The notes under the pieces: generated by a model | What the model was told of the DNA's origin: nothing | The model's input: the letters and a program-made list of their open reading frames with translations, nothing else | The model's database searches: none | Assembly: GCF_029525575.1 (NCBI RefSeq) | Contig: NZ_JAPDIA010000008.1 | Coordinates: forward strand, 310,001 to 374,000 | Direction of reading: 5' to 3' | Length of the DNA stretch: 64,000 bases | Source of the DNA: Cohnella rhizosphaerae | GTDB taxonomy: Bacteria; Bacillota; Bacilli; Paenibacillales; Paenibacillaceae | Shown here: positions 49,193 through 59,061 of the stretch, one piece after another | Layout: every line of letters begins with the position of its first letter | How positions within the stretch are numbered: position 1 is the stretch's first letter | Program-made: the position numbers and the translations under genes

Positions 49193-49213
49193 CTAACATC
49201 AAGAATATCAAGG

Positions 49214-49244
49214 GATTTCAGCTCAAGCGGCTGGAATCTTTTTT
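49214..49244 (+). terminator. Terminator of the tRNA cluster
   Basis: GATTTCAGC (49214-49222) / GCTGGAATC (49230-49238), one wobble pair, then T6. Confidence 0.88.
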
Positions 49245-49481
49245 CGTTTGCGGAGCAGCTTCGCTAACATTTCTTGCTAACTTGGCTCTATAATCAACAT
49301 CCACAAAATGGAAGAGATGAAATGTGAAAAAGTACCGATAACCCACATGGTCAAAGGACTTCCACACAAAACCACAAGCGTTCTCAGCTAAATTATACAT
49401 GGGAGATCTAACATAAATATGATAGGATGGAGGCGATAAATGGTTCGGTTCATACCTCATGAGCGATAGGCGGAAGCACTC
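49245..49481. other. Gene-free stretch between tRNA-Leu and the sensor kinase
   Basis: 237 bases, clearly richer in A and T than the region to the left. GCTAAC occurs twice close together (49261-49281). A minus-strand frame of 80 codons (49218-49460) runs into the tRNA terminator and lacks an RBS; I do not regard it as a gene. No promoter assigned with confidence. Confidence 0.5.
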
Positions 49482-51290
49482 GTGTTCAGGCAGATCATCT
49501 CCTACACCCAGAAATATAGATTGAGTTACCGTATGATCGTGACGAATATTTGCATTGCCGTATTGCCCATTATCCTGTTAGGATCGGTGGGTTATTTTTC
49601 GTACATCCACATGATGAAACAGAATGCGCTCGACGGAATCGATCGGTTCGTCATTCAAACCAACAATCGATTTGACGAGTATTTTGGCCGGATGGATCTG
49701 CTGTCCAAGTCCATCTTCTATAATCGAAACGTGCAGCAAATCATGCTGGAGAACCTGTCGTGGCAGGAATCCGATGCGCTGCTTAGAAACTTGAACGCGT
49801 ACATGTCATTGGACCCGACGATCAAGGGCGTCGGTATGATCAACTCCGAAGATTTTCGAATCGTCTCTACGGGGCAGCTCATGACGGGTGAGATGCTGGA
49901 TTATATTCGGATGAAGCAGCAATCCAATCTGGTAAAGTCCCAGATCCAAATCTCTCCGCCGCTCGAAACGATAAAAGACGAGAAGGGGCTGCTCGCCTTC
50001 AGGCAAATCAAATCCGTCCAGCAGAACAGTTATTTGCAAGGTCTATACATCGGGGTCATGCAGCTTGATATCGAATGGATACGTCAAATTCTGCAAACGG
50101 GGAATTGGAACGATAAAGCGTATCTTTACATCGTGAATGAGAACGGCGATTTGATCGGTTCCTCGACGAACCAGCTTGAATATTCGAAGATCCAAGCTCT
50201 CTCCGCGTTAATAATGGACGAGAAAGTTTCCAATATCCGAATCGATCAAACGAAATACTTGTATAGATCGATTCCAATCCAGAGTTTAGGCTGGAAGTTC
50301 ATTGCCCTGATCAATACGGATAAGCTCGTTGAAAGAGCGACGGTTATCCCCTATACCTTAATCGCGGCGATAGTCTTAATGATCTTTATCGTAATTCTTG
50401 TCGTCGTATCGTTTAATTTCCGATTGACGCATCCGATTACCAAAATGGCGGATGCGTTCGATAGCGCGGCAAGCGGCGACTTCGACGCCAAGTTGAGATT
50501 CGGTTATAAGAACGAGATCACCGTCATCCAAGACCACTACAATAACATGCTGGATCAGATCAAGAAGCTGACGGAGCATTTACTGCAGTCGCAGCAGCAG
50601 CTTCACGAGACGGAGATGGACAAGCAACGCTATCAACTAAATGGCCTGCAGAGCCAGATCAATGCTCATTTTTTATATAACGTCCTTCATTCGATTCGGG
50701 GAATGTCTTTGTCCAATGCCAAAAGAGAAGTGGCCGCGGCAATCGACAATCTCGTTTCTTATTTCCGATACATTACCCGTACCGACGAATATGTACTTCT
50801 GTTCAAAGAGCTGGAGCATCTGGATACGTACGTCGCCATTCAGAAAATCAGGTTCGGAGAACGGCTGCAATTCAAAATATCCATGGATCCCGCGCTCAAG
50901 CGTCAATACATCGTGAAGCTGATTTTGCAACCTCTTGTAGAGAACTCGTTATTCCATGGTCTTGAGGGAAAAAGCGGGCGTTGGATGATTAAGATTCACG
51001 CCAATAGGACGGATGCGGATGACGAAATTCTGATCAAAGTAATGGATAACGGATTGGGAATGAACGAGGAGAAGCTGGCGAGTTTGAATGCCACGCTTGC
51101 CGGCGAATCGACTTCGACGTCCGAGAGCGGCAATCTGGGGCAAGGAATCGGCTTAGTCAATATTCATAAAAGAATCCAAATCTATTACGGCGAGACATAC
51201 GGTTTAGCGATAAAGAGTTGGCAAGACAGAGGGACCGTCGTGACGATTAAAGTTCCGCTCAGCATCGGGGAGGATGACAGTCATGCATAA
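49482..51290 (+). CDS. yesM: YesM-type sensor histidine kinase
   Basis: 602 residues. Membrane helix at about 21-42 (NICIAVLPIILLGSVGYFSY), large extracellular dCACHE-like domain, second helix at about 288-310 (LIAAIVLMIFIVILVVVSF), HAMP domain (RLTHPITKMADAFDSAASGDF), then His_kinase domain with the phosphorylated His in QINAHFLYNVLHSIRG and ATPase motifs LVENSLFHGLEG, VMDNGLGM, GQGIGLVNIHKRI. Start GTG 49482 is chosen as the first fitting codon; the RBS is weak. It overlaps yesN, its likely partner. Such pairs usually control nearby glycan-import operons, here the one at 53-59 kb. Confidence 0.92.
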   Translation: MFRQIISYTQKYRLSYRMIVTNICIAVLPIILLGSVGYFSYIHMMKQNALDGIDRFVIQTNNRFDEYFGRMDLLSKSIFYNRNVQQIMLENLSWQESDALLRNLNAYMSLDPTIKGVGMINSEDFRIVSTGQLMTGEMLDYIRMKQQSNLVKSQIQISPPLETIKDEKGLLAFRQIKSVQQNSYLQGLYIGVMQLDIEWIRQILQTGNWNDKAYLYIVNENGDLIGSSTNQLEYSKIQALSALIMDEKVSNIRIDQTKYLYRSIPIQSLGWKFIALINTDKLVERATVIPYTLIAAIVLMIFIVILVVVSFNFRLTHPITKMADAFDSAASGDFDAKLRFGYKNEITVIQDHYNNMLDQIKKLTEHLLQSQQQLHETEMDKQRYQLNGLQSQINAHFLYNVLHSIRGMSLSNAKREVAAAIDNLVSYFRYITRTDEYVLLFKELEHLDTYVAIQKIRFGERLQFKISMDPALKRQYIVKLILQPLVENSLFHGLEGKSGRWMIKIHANRTDADDEILIKVMDNGLGMNEEKLASLNATLAGESTSTSESGNLGQGIGLVNIHKRIQIYYGETYGLAIKSWQDRGTVVTIKVPLSIGEDDSHA

Positions 51291-52777
51291 CGTTTTACTT
51301 GTAGACGACGAACCTTGGATATTGAAAGACATGGAAAGAATTATCGATTGGGACGAATCCGGGTTCCGTATCGTCGCGAAGGTTAATGACGCAAATGCGG
51401 CCGAGAGTCTGATAAAACGCCAACGCATAGACGTCTTGATCAGCGATATCCGAATGCCGGGTAAGAGCGGGCTTGATCTCTTGGCGTTCGTAAACCGGGT
51501 ATCTCCCGACACGTTAGTTGTGTTCATGAGCGCCTATAGCGAGTTTTCTTATGCGAAGCAAGCGCTCGAGAAGGGCTGTTTTCACTATTTGCTCAAGCCG
51601 GTTAACGTCGAAGAGCTTCAGATGACGTTGGACAGATGTCAGCTGCGGCTGGCAGAGAAGGATAAAGAACGGAATGCCCGAAGGGTCGCGGATCAGACGA
51701 TGAAGTTCCTGGAAGCAATCGAAAGGGATTCGACGATTCAGCGGATGGTCGACACGTTCGAGCCATTCGGATTGCCGTTTAAAGAGCATTCTCGCTTTAT
51801 TTTCGCGACTGTAAAAAGCAGTTCCGCAATAGGGGACGAAGCGCTTAATCCCTTTCATTCCATGCTTCGAAATTACGGTTTCTCCTACTGGAGCGGGCGA
51901 TTCAGTCCATGCAAATGGAGTTATTTAGTAGGCGTTCCGAAGGTTACTCCAAACGTTTATACAAGCATATACAAGGATATCGTGCGCGTCTTTAAAGAGC
52001 TCGGATGGGATGTCGGATTAAGTTCATGGAGCGATTCGACCGGAAGGGCTGGCCGATTGTATCATCAATCGAATATGATGGCCGATACGTCGGCATTGAA
52101 TAACAAAATCGGCCTATACCGTTATCGCGTCCAAGTAAATGCCGACGTGCCGGCGCTGAGAGAGCGGATTGGCAAGGCATCGAGGTTGGAGCATTTGGAG
52201 GCGGCATTAATCGACGTCCATAGAGGGATCGATGCGGGACGCGTTCATCTCAGCGGGCTTGCCGAGCTCTATAATCTCTTCGTCTCGGCGATTGCGAACT
52301 TGTCTTCGCGCGATGTTGATGCCATGGATGCTAATACGGCGCAAGACCTCGTTCTGAATTACGGGAATCCGCATGATTTGCTGGAAGATATCGCGATGAT
52401 GATCGCGGAGCAAAAGAAGAAGCCGGACGATTCGAATGCGCAGCTCATCGTCGAGGAGATTACGAGAGAATTGGACCGCCTTTATGCGCATCGCATCTCC
52501 CTGAGGGATCTGGCGCAGAAATACTTTATCAGTCCGAATTATTTAAGCCATCTGTTTAAGCAGGAGAAAGGATTAAGTTTTATTAATTATTTGATTCAAA
52601 AAAAGGCTGGACGCGGCCATTGCTTTACTAGAGAAAGACATCTCGCTCTATGAAGTGGCGCGGATGGTCGGTTACGACGATTATGCCCACTTCAGCAAAT
52701 TGTTCAAGAAGCATGTCGGACAGTCTCCTGTCGATTACAAACAACGCAAGTTACGACATGCGGCAAAAGCGGATTAA
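51283..52777 (+). CDS. yesN: YesN-type AraC family response regulator (frame broken at an A-run)
   Basis: About 497 residues after removing one A from A7 at 52598-52604; this joins LSFINYLIQK to RLDAAIALLEKDISLYEVARMVGYDDYAHFSKLFKKHVGQSP, completing the second helix-turn-helix of the AraC domain. Receiver domain: acidic pocket LLVDDEPW, phosphorylated Asp in DVLISDIRMPGKSG, Lys in LLKPVN. ATG 51283 (10 bases after GGGGAGG) is preferred to ATG 51274. It probably activates the downstream transport operon. Confidence 0.92.
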
Positions 52778-52912
52778 CACATCGAAAATGAAAGGAGTGT
52801 ATGGCACGATTTGTGTAAGCGGTTCCAATATATATACACCAAAGGACAGATCGGATTGGAAACCTATCAAGCAACCGTCTTGTTCGATAACGTTCAGGTG
52901 ATCGAGCTTTAG
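52778..52912 (+). pseudogene. Remnant of a beta-jelly-roll protein C-terminus
   Basis: In the frame ending at TAG 52912 the sequence reads KGQIGLETYQATVLFDNVQVIEL, typical of the last strands of DUF1080/LamG-like domains (compare GKIGLATWATSVEYDNVSV in the SLH protein of this window). The codons before it (52778-52825) do not fit the fold and there is no start or RBS. Probably the 3' end of a deleted glycan-related gene. Confidence 0.5.
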
Positions 52913-52925
52913 CACAGATCGGGAG

Positions 52926-52952
52926 ACGCCTCGCCGCGCGCGAGGCGTTTTT
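52926..52952 (+). terminator. Terminator after the yesMN / remnant segment
   Basis: ACGCCTCGC / GCGAGGCGT, perfect stem around CGCGC, followed by T-rich sequence. Confidence 0.88.
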
Positions 52953-53080
52953 GCTTGCGATCCAACATCGTAACAAACGACAATCATTCTTCCGAACTGA
53001 GCACATGTGACCCCGAAACGCGCTGTGGCACAATAATAGTAGCCATTAGGTTAACGCGGCGTTATAGAAGGAGAGATCGC

Positions 53081-54854
53081 ATGGACATCGAAATTACGAG
53101 TCCTTCCTGGAAGGAATACAAGAAAGTCAGCGTGACGGAATTCGGGGCTAGAGCCGAGGGGAAGCGTTGCAACGGAGCGGCGTTCCAGCGTGCAATCGAG
53201 TATTGCAAGAGCGAAGGAATCTCGGAACTAACCGTGCCTAAAGGGGTGTACTATTTCCGCGATGGAAATCATCCGACTTTCGATGGCCTAAGCGATTTTC
53301 GCTTCGATGGAGGGGACTCCGAATTTATCTTTTCTACACTGAAGGCGTTTGTCGATATTCGGAACTGCGAGCGGGTCGAATTCCGCCATTTTGCAGTCGA
53401 CTGGGATTGGGAGGTTAAGCAGCTCGCAAGCATTGGGCTCGTACGGGGAGTTGCCGAAGACGGGACGTCTTTTGACCTTGTCTTTCCCGAATACGATACG
53501 GTTCCCGAGGAGTTCCCTCTTCGAACATTTAACCCTATGAACCCGGCTACGCTCACGCCGGGCTGCGAGCTGGGGCACGAGTTCAACGGGATCCATCTGG
53601 GCAAGGCGTGCGCCATGGGAGGCAACGTCGTGCGCGTCGAGCTCCCGAGGCCCGAATCGTACCGCTTCCTGAAGCAAGATCAAGCCTATATTGTGCGTCA
53701 CTACGTATACGACGCGAATGCGATAGAGCTGCACGGCAACGCGCACTTGACCCTATCGAACGTGACGATATATTCCGCTCCGGGCCATGCGTTCATATCG
53801 ACAGGGGACCAGCATCATTGGAAGCTGGAGCGATGCAGGATCGTGAAGCGACCCGGAACGACCCGTTGCATTACCGCAACGGCAGACGGATGCCACATTA
53901 GCAATTCGCAAGGCTATTTTATCATCGATCGTTGCGATTTCAGCTACAACGGCGACGATTGCTTGAACATTCATGACAATTCCGTTCAAGGGTTCCGGAG
54001 AATCGATGACAAGACGATAAGGTTAAGCCGCGTGCAAAGGTGGCGCAATCCGTTCTGCCCGGGGGATCTAGTCGAGTTCCGCCATGCGGATTTATCGCCG
54101 GCCGGAATTGCGGCGAATGTTGCCGCCGTAAGCTGGGACGAAGGGCGAGAGCAATGCGAGCTTGAATTCGCAAGCGAGCTTCCCGCCGAGCTTAACGACC
54201 GATCCATTCTTTTTTAATCGAAGATACGATTCCGGACACTACGTCGTGCGCCATAATTTCTTCCATCAGAATCGGGCCAGAGGCATCCTGCTCCATGCCG
54301 GCGAGGGTCTAGTGGAAAATAACCGCTTCTATAGGAATCAGGGGTCCGCTATACAAATCGAATGCGGCGCGGAAGAGCGCTGGGCGGAAGGTTTCGGCGT
54401 ACGCAATTTAGTGATTCGCGATAATTGGATCGAGAGCAGCGACGTGAACCATTGGAACATGGCCGTCATCTATATGGGGGTGTATCTGGACCAAGGCAGA
54501 ACGGACTATCCGATCTTCCAGGATATCCGGATCGAGAACAACACGATCGTGAACTGTCCGCAGCAAGCGATTTACGTGTCTTCCTGCGAGCGCGTATTCC
54601 TTCGGAATAATGCGTTGTTGAACCCGAATGCCGGGCCGTTGAAGACGGCGCAAGACGGAGATGAGAATTGCGTCTCGAACCGCGAATATTATCGTGGCAG
54701 TCTGATGGCCAGTCATTGCAACGACGTCTACATCGAGAATAACCGAAGGCTATCGATCATTCCGACGATGGAGAGTCATATCTACATCGAACCGAATACG
54801 AGCCGAAGCGTTACTTTGCGCGATAATACCGGATTCGCCGAAGAAGGCAGGTGA
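53081..54854 (+). CDS. Right-handed parallel beta-helix enzyme, possibly GH110-like (frame broken at a T-run)
   Basis: About 590 residues after removing one T from T6 at 54210-54215. ATG 53081 follows AAGGAG. The N-terminus is a pectate-lyase-superfamily cap (VSVTEFGARAEGKRCNGAAFQRAIEYC...LTVPKGVYYF), followed by beta-helix rungs; CDFSYNGDDCLNIHDNSV with its paired Asp resembles the active-site turn of GH110 alpha-1,3-galactosidases and GH28-like helices. Further rungs: NNRFYRNQGSAIQIECG, IENNTIVNCPQQAIYVSS. No signal peptide, so cytoplasmic: it likely acts on imported oligosaccharides. Family assignment is tentative. Confidence 0.75.
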
Positions 54855-54862
54855 CCGCCGAC

Positions 54863-55757
54863 ATGACGAAGCGAATGATGAAATACAAAATGCTATACGT
54901 CATGCTGCTGCCGGCAATCGTGTTCTTATTCGTATTTAACTACATTCCGATGTACGGCGCGTCGATCGCGTTCAAAGATTTCTGGATCACGAAAGGGATT
55001 CTGGGAAGCCCGTGGGTCGGGTTCGATCATTTCGAGCAGTTGTTCAAGACCGATAAGTTCTGGCAAGTGTTCCGCAATACGATCGAGATCAACCTGCTGC
55101 GACTCGTATTCGGATTTCCGGCTCCGATCCTCCTAGCCATCTTATTAAATGAGGTGCGCCTTAAATGGTTCAAACGTTCGATCCAAACGATCGTCTACTT
55201 GCCGCACTTCATCTCCTGGGTTACCATCTCGGGCATTATTTTCTCGCTGCTCTCCAATGAAGGGCTGGTTAATAAAGTCATTGCGGCTTTCGGAGGAGAC
55301 AGCGTCAACTTCCTGACGAGCAACGGCATGTTCCGTCCCCTTCTCGTCCTCTCCGGCATATGGAAAGAAATCGGCTGGGGCACGATCATTTTTTTTGGCC
55401 GCTTTATCGGGCGTTAATCAGGATCTGTACGAAGCGGCTACCGTGGACGGGGCGAACCGGTTCAAACAAATCGTTCATATTACGCTGCCGAGCTTGCTTC
55501 CTATTATCTCTATTCTTCTTATATTGAACTTCGGAAGTATGATGACCGGCGGGTTCGACCAAGTATTCAACCTGTATAACACGATGGTATACGAAAGCGG
55601 CGATGTCATCGACACTTACGTGTACCGGATCGGATTAACCCAAGGGAAATACAGCATGGCAACGGCAATCGGTCTGTTTCTGAATGTCATCAATTTCGTC
55701 CTGCTTATCGTCGTAAATAGCGCCTCCAAGAAAATGAGCGGACAAGGAATTTATTAA
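54863..55757 (+). CDS. LplB-type sugar ABC transporter permease (frame broken at a T-run)
   Basis: About 297 residues after removing one T from T8 at 55389-55396. Six membrane helices; the EAA loop that contacts the ATPase is YEAATVDGANRFKQIVHITLPSL. ATG 54863 is favoured by AGGTGA upstream; GTG 54851 overlaps the stop of the previous gene. First permease of a CUT1-like importer with the next two genes. The ATPase is not encoded here, as usual for this class (a shared MsmX-like ATPase is expected elsewhere). Confidence 0.92.
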
Positions 55758-55772
55758 AGGCGGTGAGCAACC

Positions 55773-56651
55773 ATCGTAAAGTCGACAAGTCTATCCGGGA
55801 AAATATTCGATTCTCTGAACGTCCTGTTTCTCGTATTCATGGCGCTGATTACGCTGTATCCCTTCTGGCACGTGCTGGTAGGCTCGGTCATGCCTTACGA
55901 GGAATCGATTCGATCCACCTTGCATTTGTTCCCTAGGAGAATATCTTTCGAGGCTTACGAATTCGTATTTTCCAAGGATACGATCATGAGATCCATTCTT
56001 GTCTCCTTATTTGTGACGGTCGCGGGAACCTTGTACCAACTATTCGTTACGGCGATCACGGCTTATCCGCTGATCAAACACGATCTTCCCGGCAGGTCGG
56101 CGATTTTCTTGTTTATCATCTTCACCATGTTTTTCGGCGGAGGACTGATTCCTTATTACCTGCTGATCAAGAATCTGGGATTGGTGAATAGTCTTGCGGT
56201 AATGATCATCCCCGCCGCGATCAGCACCTATAACATGATCGTCCTGAAGACGTTCTTCCAGAACATTCCGATCGAACTGGAGGAATCGGCGAAGATGGAC
56301 GGCGCAGGATATATGAAAATATTTTTTCGAATCATTCTGCCGTTGTCTGTCCCCGCTCTGGCGACGATCGCCTTGTTCATTGCGGTAGGACAATGGAATA
56401 ACTGGTATACGCCGATGCTGTTCCTGAACGATAAAGAGATTTGGCCTTTAGCGATGGTATTGAGGGATATCCTTATCAACAACAATATGGAGCTCACCCG
56501 CGGAGGCAGCTTCGTCAGCGAGGAATTCATGCTCGGCGACACGATCAAGAACGCGGTCGTCATCGTATCCGTCGTTCCGATTATTGTCGTGTACCCCTTC
56601 ATCCAGAAGCACTTCGTGAAAGGGGTGATGATCGGTTCGATCAAGAGTTGA
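55773..56651 (+). CDS. YtcP-type sugar ABC transporter permease, apparent AUC start
   Basis: Six membrane helices, EAA loop ELEESAKMDGAGYMKIFFRIILPLSVPAL. The first in-frame ATG (55839) would delete half of the first helix. The conserved N-terminus begins at ATC 55773 (IVKSTSLSGKIFDSLNVLFLVFMALITLYPFWHV), preceded at 5 bases by AAAGGCGGTGA; no ATG, GTG or TTG exists in the needed place. With that start the protein has 292 residues, the family norm. Either a rare AUC start or a single-base error of ATG. Confidence 0.88.
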   Translation: MVKSTSLSGKIFDSLNVLFLVFMALITLYPFWHVLVGSVMPYEESIRSTLHLFPRRISFEAYEFVFSKDTIMRSILVSLFVTVAGTLYQLFVTAITAYPLIKHDLPGRSAIFLFIIFTMFFGGGLIPYYLLIKNLGLVNSLAVMIIPAAISTYNMIVLKTFFQNIPIELEESAKMDGAGYMKIFFRIILPLSVPALATIALFIAVGQWNNWYTPMLFLNDKEIWPLAMVLRDILINNNMELTRGGSFVSEEFMLGDTIKNAVVIVSVVPIIVVYPFIQKHFVKGVMIGSIKS

Positions 56652-56703
56652 ATCTTTCACTGGAAATCCGTAATCTAACTATAACTAGGGGGAGCTGGTA
56701 CGC

Positions 56704-58300
56704 ATGTTTAACAGAAGAAACAAACTCGTATTCGCAGTCGTGGCTGCATTCGCGCTTGGAAGCGTTCTCTCGGGTTGCGGCAACAACAACAACGGTGCGG
56801 CCTCATCGGCGCCAAGCGCCGCGACGGCAAGCGGCAGCGCGGAGACAAGCGAGTCGGCGGAGCCGGTCGAACTGAGCGTGTTCAGTTGGATGTTCGAGGG
56901 GGGCGGACGCGCCGGATTCGGTTATTTACAAGCAGCTTCAGGAGAAGCTGAACATTCGAATCAAGCCGATTACGGCTTCTTGGAACGACTGGGAAGAGAA
57001 GCTGAACGTCATGATTGCCTCCGGGGAAATGCCCGACGTCTTTGTCTCCTACGGGATCGACCGTCCGGTTCAATATCGTCAGTGGATTAAAGAAGGCATG
57101 GTGCTTCCGATATCCGATTATGCCGACCAATATCCTAATATCAAGAATTCGTTAGCCAACTTCGAAATATTGGCCAAGACGACGGGAAATAAGCAATACG
57201 CGTTGCCGATTTATAACGAAGCGGGCAGCGGCAAAGATGCGGTCAGCGGGCATAACATCCTGATTCGCAAAGATTGGCTGGACAAGCTAAACCTTCAAGT
57301 GCCGACGACGATCGATGAATTTTACGCCGTCGCCAAGGCATTCTCGGAGAACGATCCGGACGGCAACGGCAAGAAGGATACTTACGGTTATACGTCCAGC
57401 TCCGGCGGAGTATGGTGGCAATACCCGATCTTTAACGCGTTCGACACGAGCACGGAGCGTTGGGAGAACAAAGACGGACAATGGACGCCGGAAGTCATCT
57501 CCGATGAAACGAAGGATGCCGTAACGTTCTTGAATGGAATGTATAATGAGAAGATCCTCGATCCCGAATTCATGCTGAATACGGATGACAAGAAAATCGA
57601 GAAATTCGTGACGGGCAAAGTCGGCATGATCATTCACAATGCCAATGCAACGTTCTACAACGATATCTACAATAAATTTTTAAAGGCAAGTCCGGATGCG
57701 GATCCGAAATCCATTTTCACCTGGGTCGGCACGTTAAAGGGGAAGTCGGGCATTCAACGGATGGACGGCTTCAATAACTTCTGGTGCGAAACCTCGATCA
57801 ATGCCGGCATCTCCGAAGAGAAACAAAAGAAAGCGCTGGAGCTTCTCGATTACTTGCTCTCCGATGAAGGCCAGAATCTGATGCTCAACGGCGTCGAAGG
57901 CGTGCATTACAAGAAAGAAGGAGACAAGATCGTTCCTTTGCTGTCGGATGAAGAGAAGTCCAAGGACAAGGGATTCAGCCTGAAGGCGCTCGTTTCTTGG
58001 AACACGGATTATTTACCCGACAGCACGCCGAACAAGGAAGACATCGTGGCCTTGTCTAAATCCACGGGCGATTATGCCGTACCTAATCCGTTGGCTTACT
58101 TGAATATCAGCGAGGATGCGTTGGATCCAAGCATTCCTAATCAGTTGAATGACTACGTTAACGAAGAAATCATCAAGCTCATTGTCGAATCCAAGGACGT
58201 CAATGCGGATTTCGCGAAATTCAAGGATGCCTGGTTGTCTAAAGGCGGCACGAAGGTGATCGAAGAAACGAATAAAGAAGCCGTAGCGGAAGGGCGTTAA
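56704..58300 (+). CDS. LplA-type extracellular solute-binding lipoprotein (frame broken at a G-run)
   Basis: About 531 residues after removing one G from G6 at 56898-56903, which joins SVFSWMFEG to ADAPDSVIYKQLQEKLNIRIKP. Signal peptide with lipobox SVLSGC, a Ser/Ala linker, then the sugar-binding fold (IASGEMPDVFVSYG, NILIRKDWLDKLNLQVPTTIDEFYAVAKAF, DPDGNGKKDTYGYT). Binding component for the two permeases just upstream; ligand probably an oligosaccharide. ATG 56704 after GGGGGAG. Confidence 0.92.
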
Positions 58301-58392
58301 TCGAACGCCAACGAGCTTCGTTAATCGAGGGACTATTCCAGGCGCAAGATTCTGCGGATAGTCCCTTACTTTTGACATAGGAGGATATACAG

Positions 58393-59001
58393 ATGATCTT
58401 TCAGGATGGACAGAAGCTCTTATTTATCGGAGACAGCATTACGGATAGCGGACGGAAGGACGATCCCGACGGGATCGGAGGAGGGTATGTTCGGATGGCG
58501 AGGGATTATCTCTCGATCGCTCATCCGGCGGTTTGCTTACAGATCGAGAACAGGGGCGTAAGCGGGGAAACGATACTTGATCTGCATGCACGCTGGCAAG
58601 AGGACGTGATCGCGTTGAAGCCCGATTGGTTAACGATATCGATCGGCATTAACGACGAATGGAAGGAAGTCGGCTTAACGAAGTATCGGGACACGTATTG
58701 CGAACTGCTGGAGGAAACGAAGAAACGGACGGGGGCATCGTTCATCTTGATGGAGACGACGATTATCTCGGAGGATCCGGACGATGGCAAAAACGAGCGT
58801 TTAGTGCCTTATAATCAAGCGATCAGGGAAGTCGCGCTACAGTTCGGGACGATACTCGTACCGCAGAATCGATTATTCACGTCATACCTGCGGGAGCAAC
58901 GGAGGAGAACGCTCACCGTCGATCAGGTGCACATGAACTCGACCGGCAATTGGTTCATGGCGATGAATTGGCTGAAGGCTTGCGGGGTTATCAAAGAATA
59001 G
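58393..59001 (+). CDS. SGNH/GDSL-family esterase
   Basis: 202 residues. Block I LFIGDSITDSGR (nucleophile Ser), block II Gly in NRGVSGETI, block III TISIGIND (Asn), block V VDQVHMNSTGN (Asp-His). Similar cytoplasmic enzymes deacetylate imported sugars (rhamnogalacturonan acetylesterase-like). No signal peptide. ATG 58393 after AGGAGGAT. Last gene of the glycan operon. Confidence 0.9.
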   Translation: MIFQDGQKLLFIGDSITDSGRKDDPDGIGGGYVRMARDYLSIAHPAVCLQIENRGVSGETILDLHARWQEDVIALKPDWLTISIGINDEWKEVGLTKYRDTYCELLEETKKRTGASFILMETTIISEDPDDGKNERLVPYNQAIREVALQFGTILVPQNRLFTSYLREQRRRTLTVDQVHMNSTGNWFMAMNWLKACGVIKE

Positions 59002-59019
59002 TCGACTTTCTATCGATAG

Positions 59020-59059
59020 AAAACCCTTCTCCGACCTCTTATGGTTGGAGAAGGGTTTT
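59020..59059. terminator. Bidirectional terminator between convergent operons
   Basis: AAAACCCTTCTCC (59020-59032) / GGAGAAGGGTTTT (59047-59059), perfect 13-bp stem with A-rich and T-rich flanks, serving the esterase gene and the minus-strand SLH protein gene. Confidence 0.93.
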
Positions 59060-59061
59060 GT

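Noticed and set aside
49218..49460. Minus-strand 80-codon frame after tRNA-Leu, considered as an integrase remnant
   Set aside because: No recombinase motif is visible, no RBS, and it reads through the tRNA terminator.
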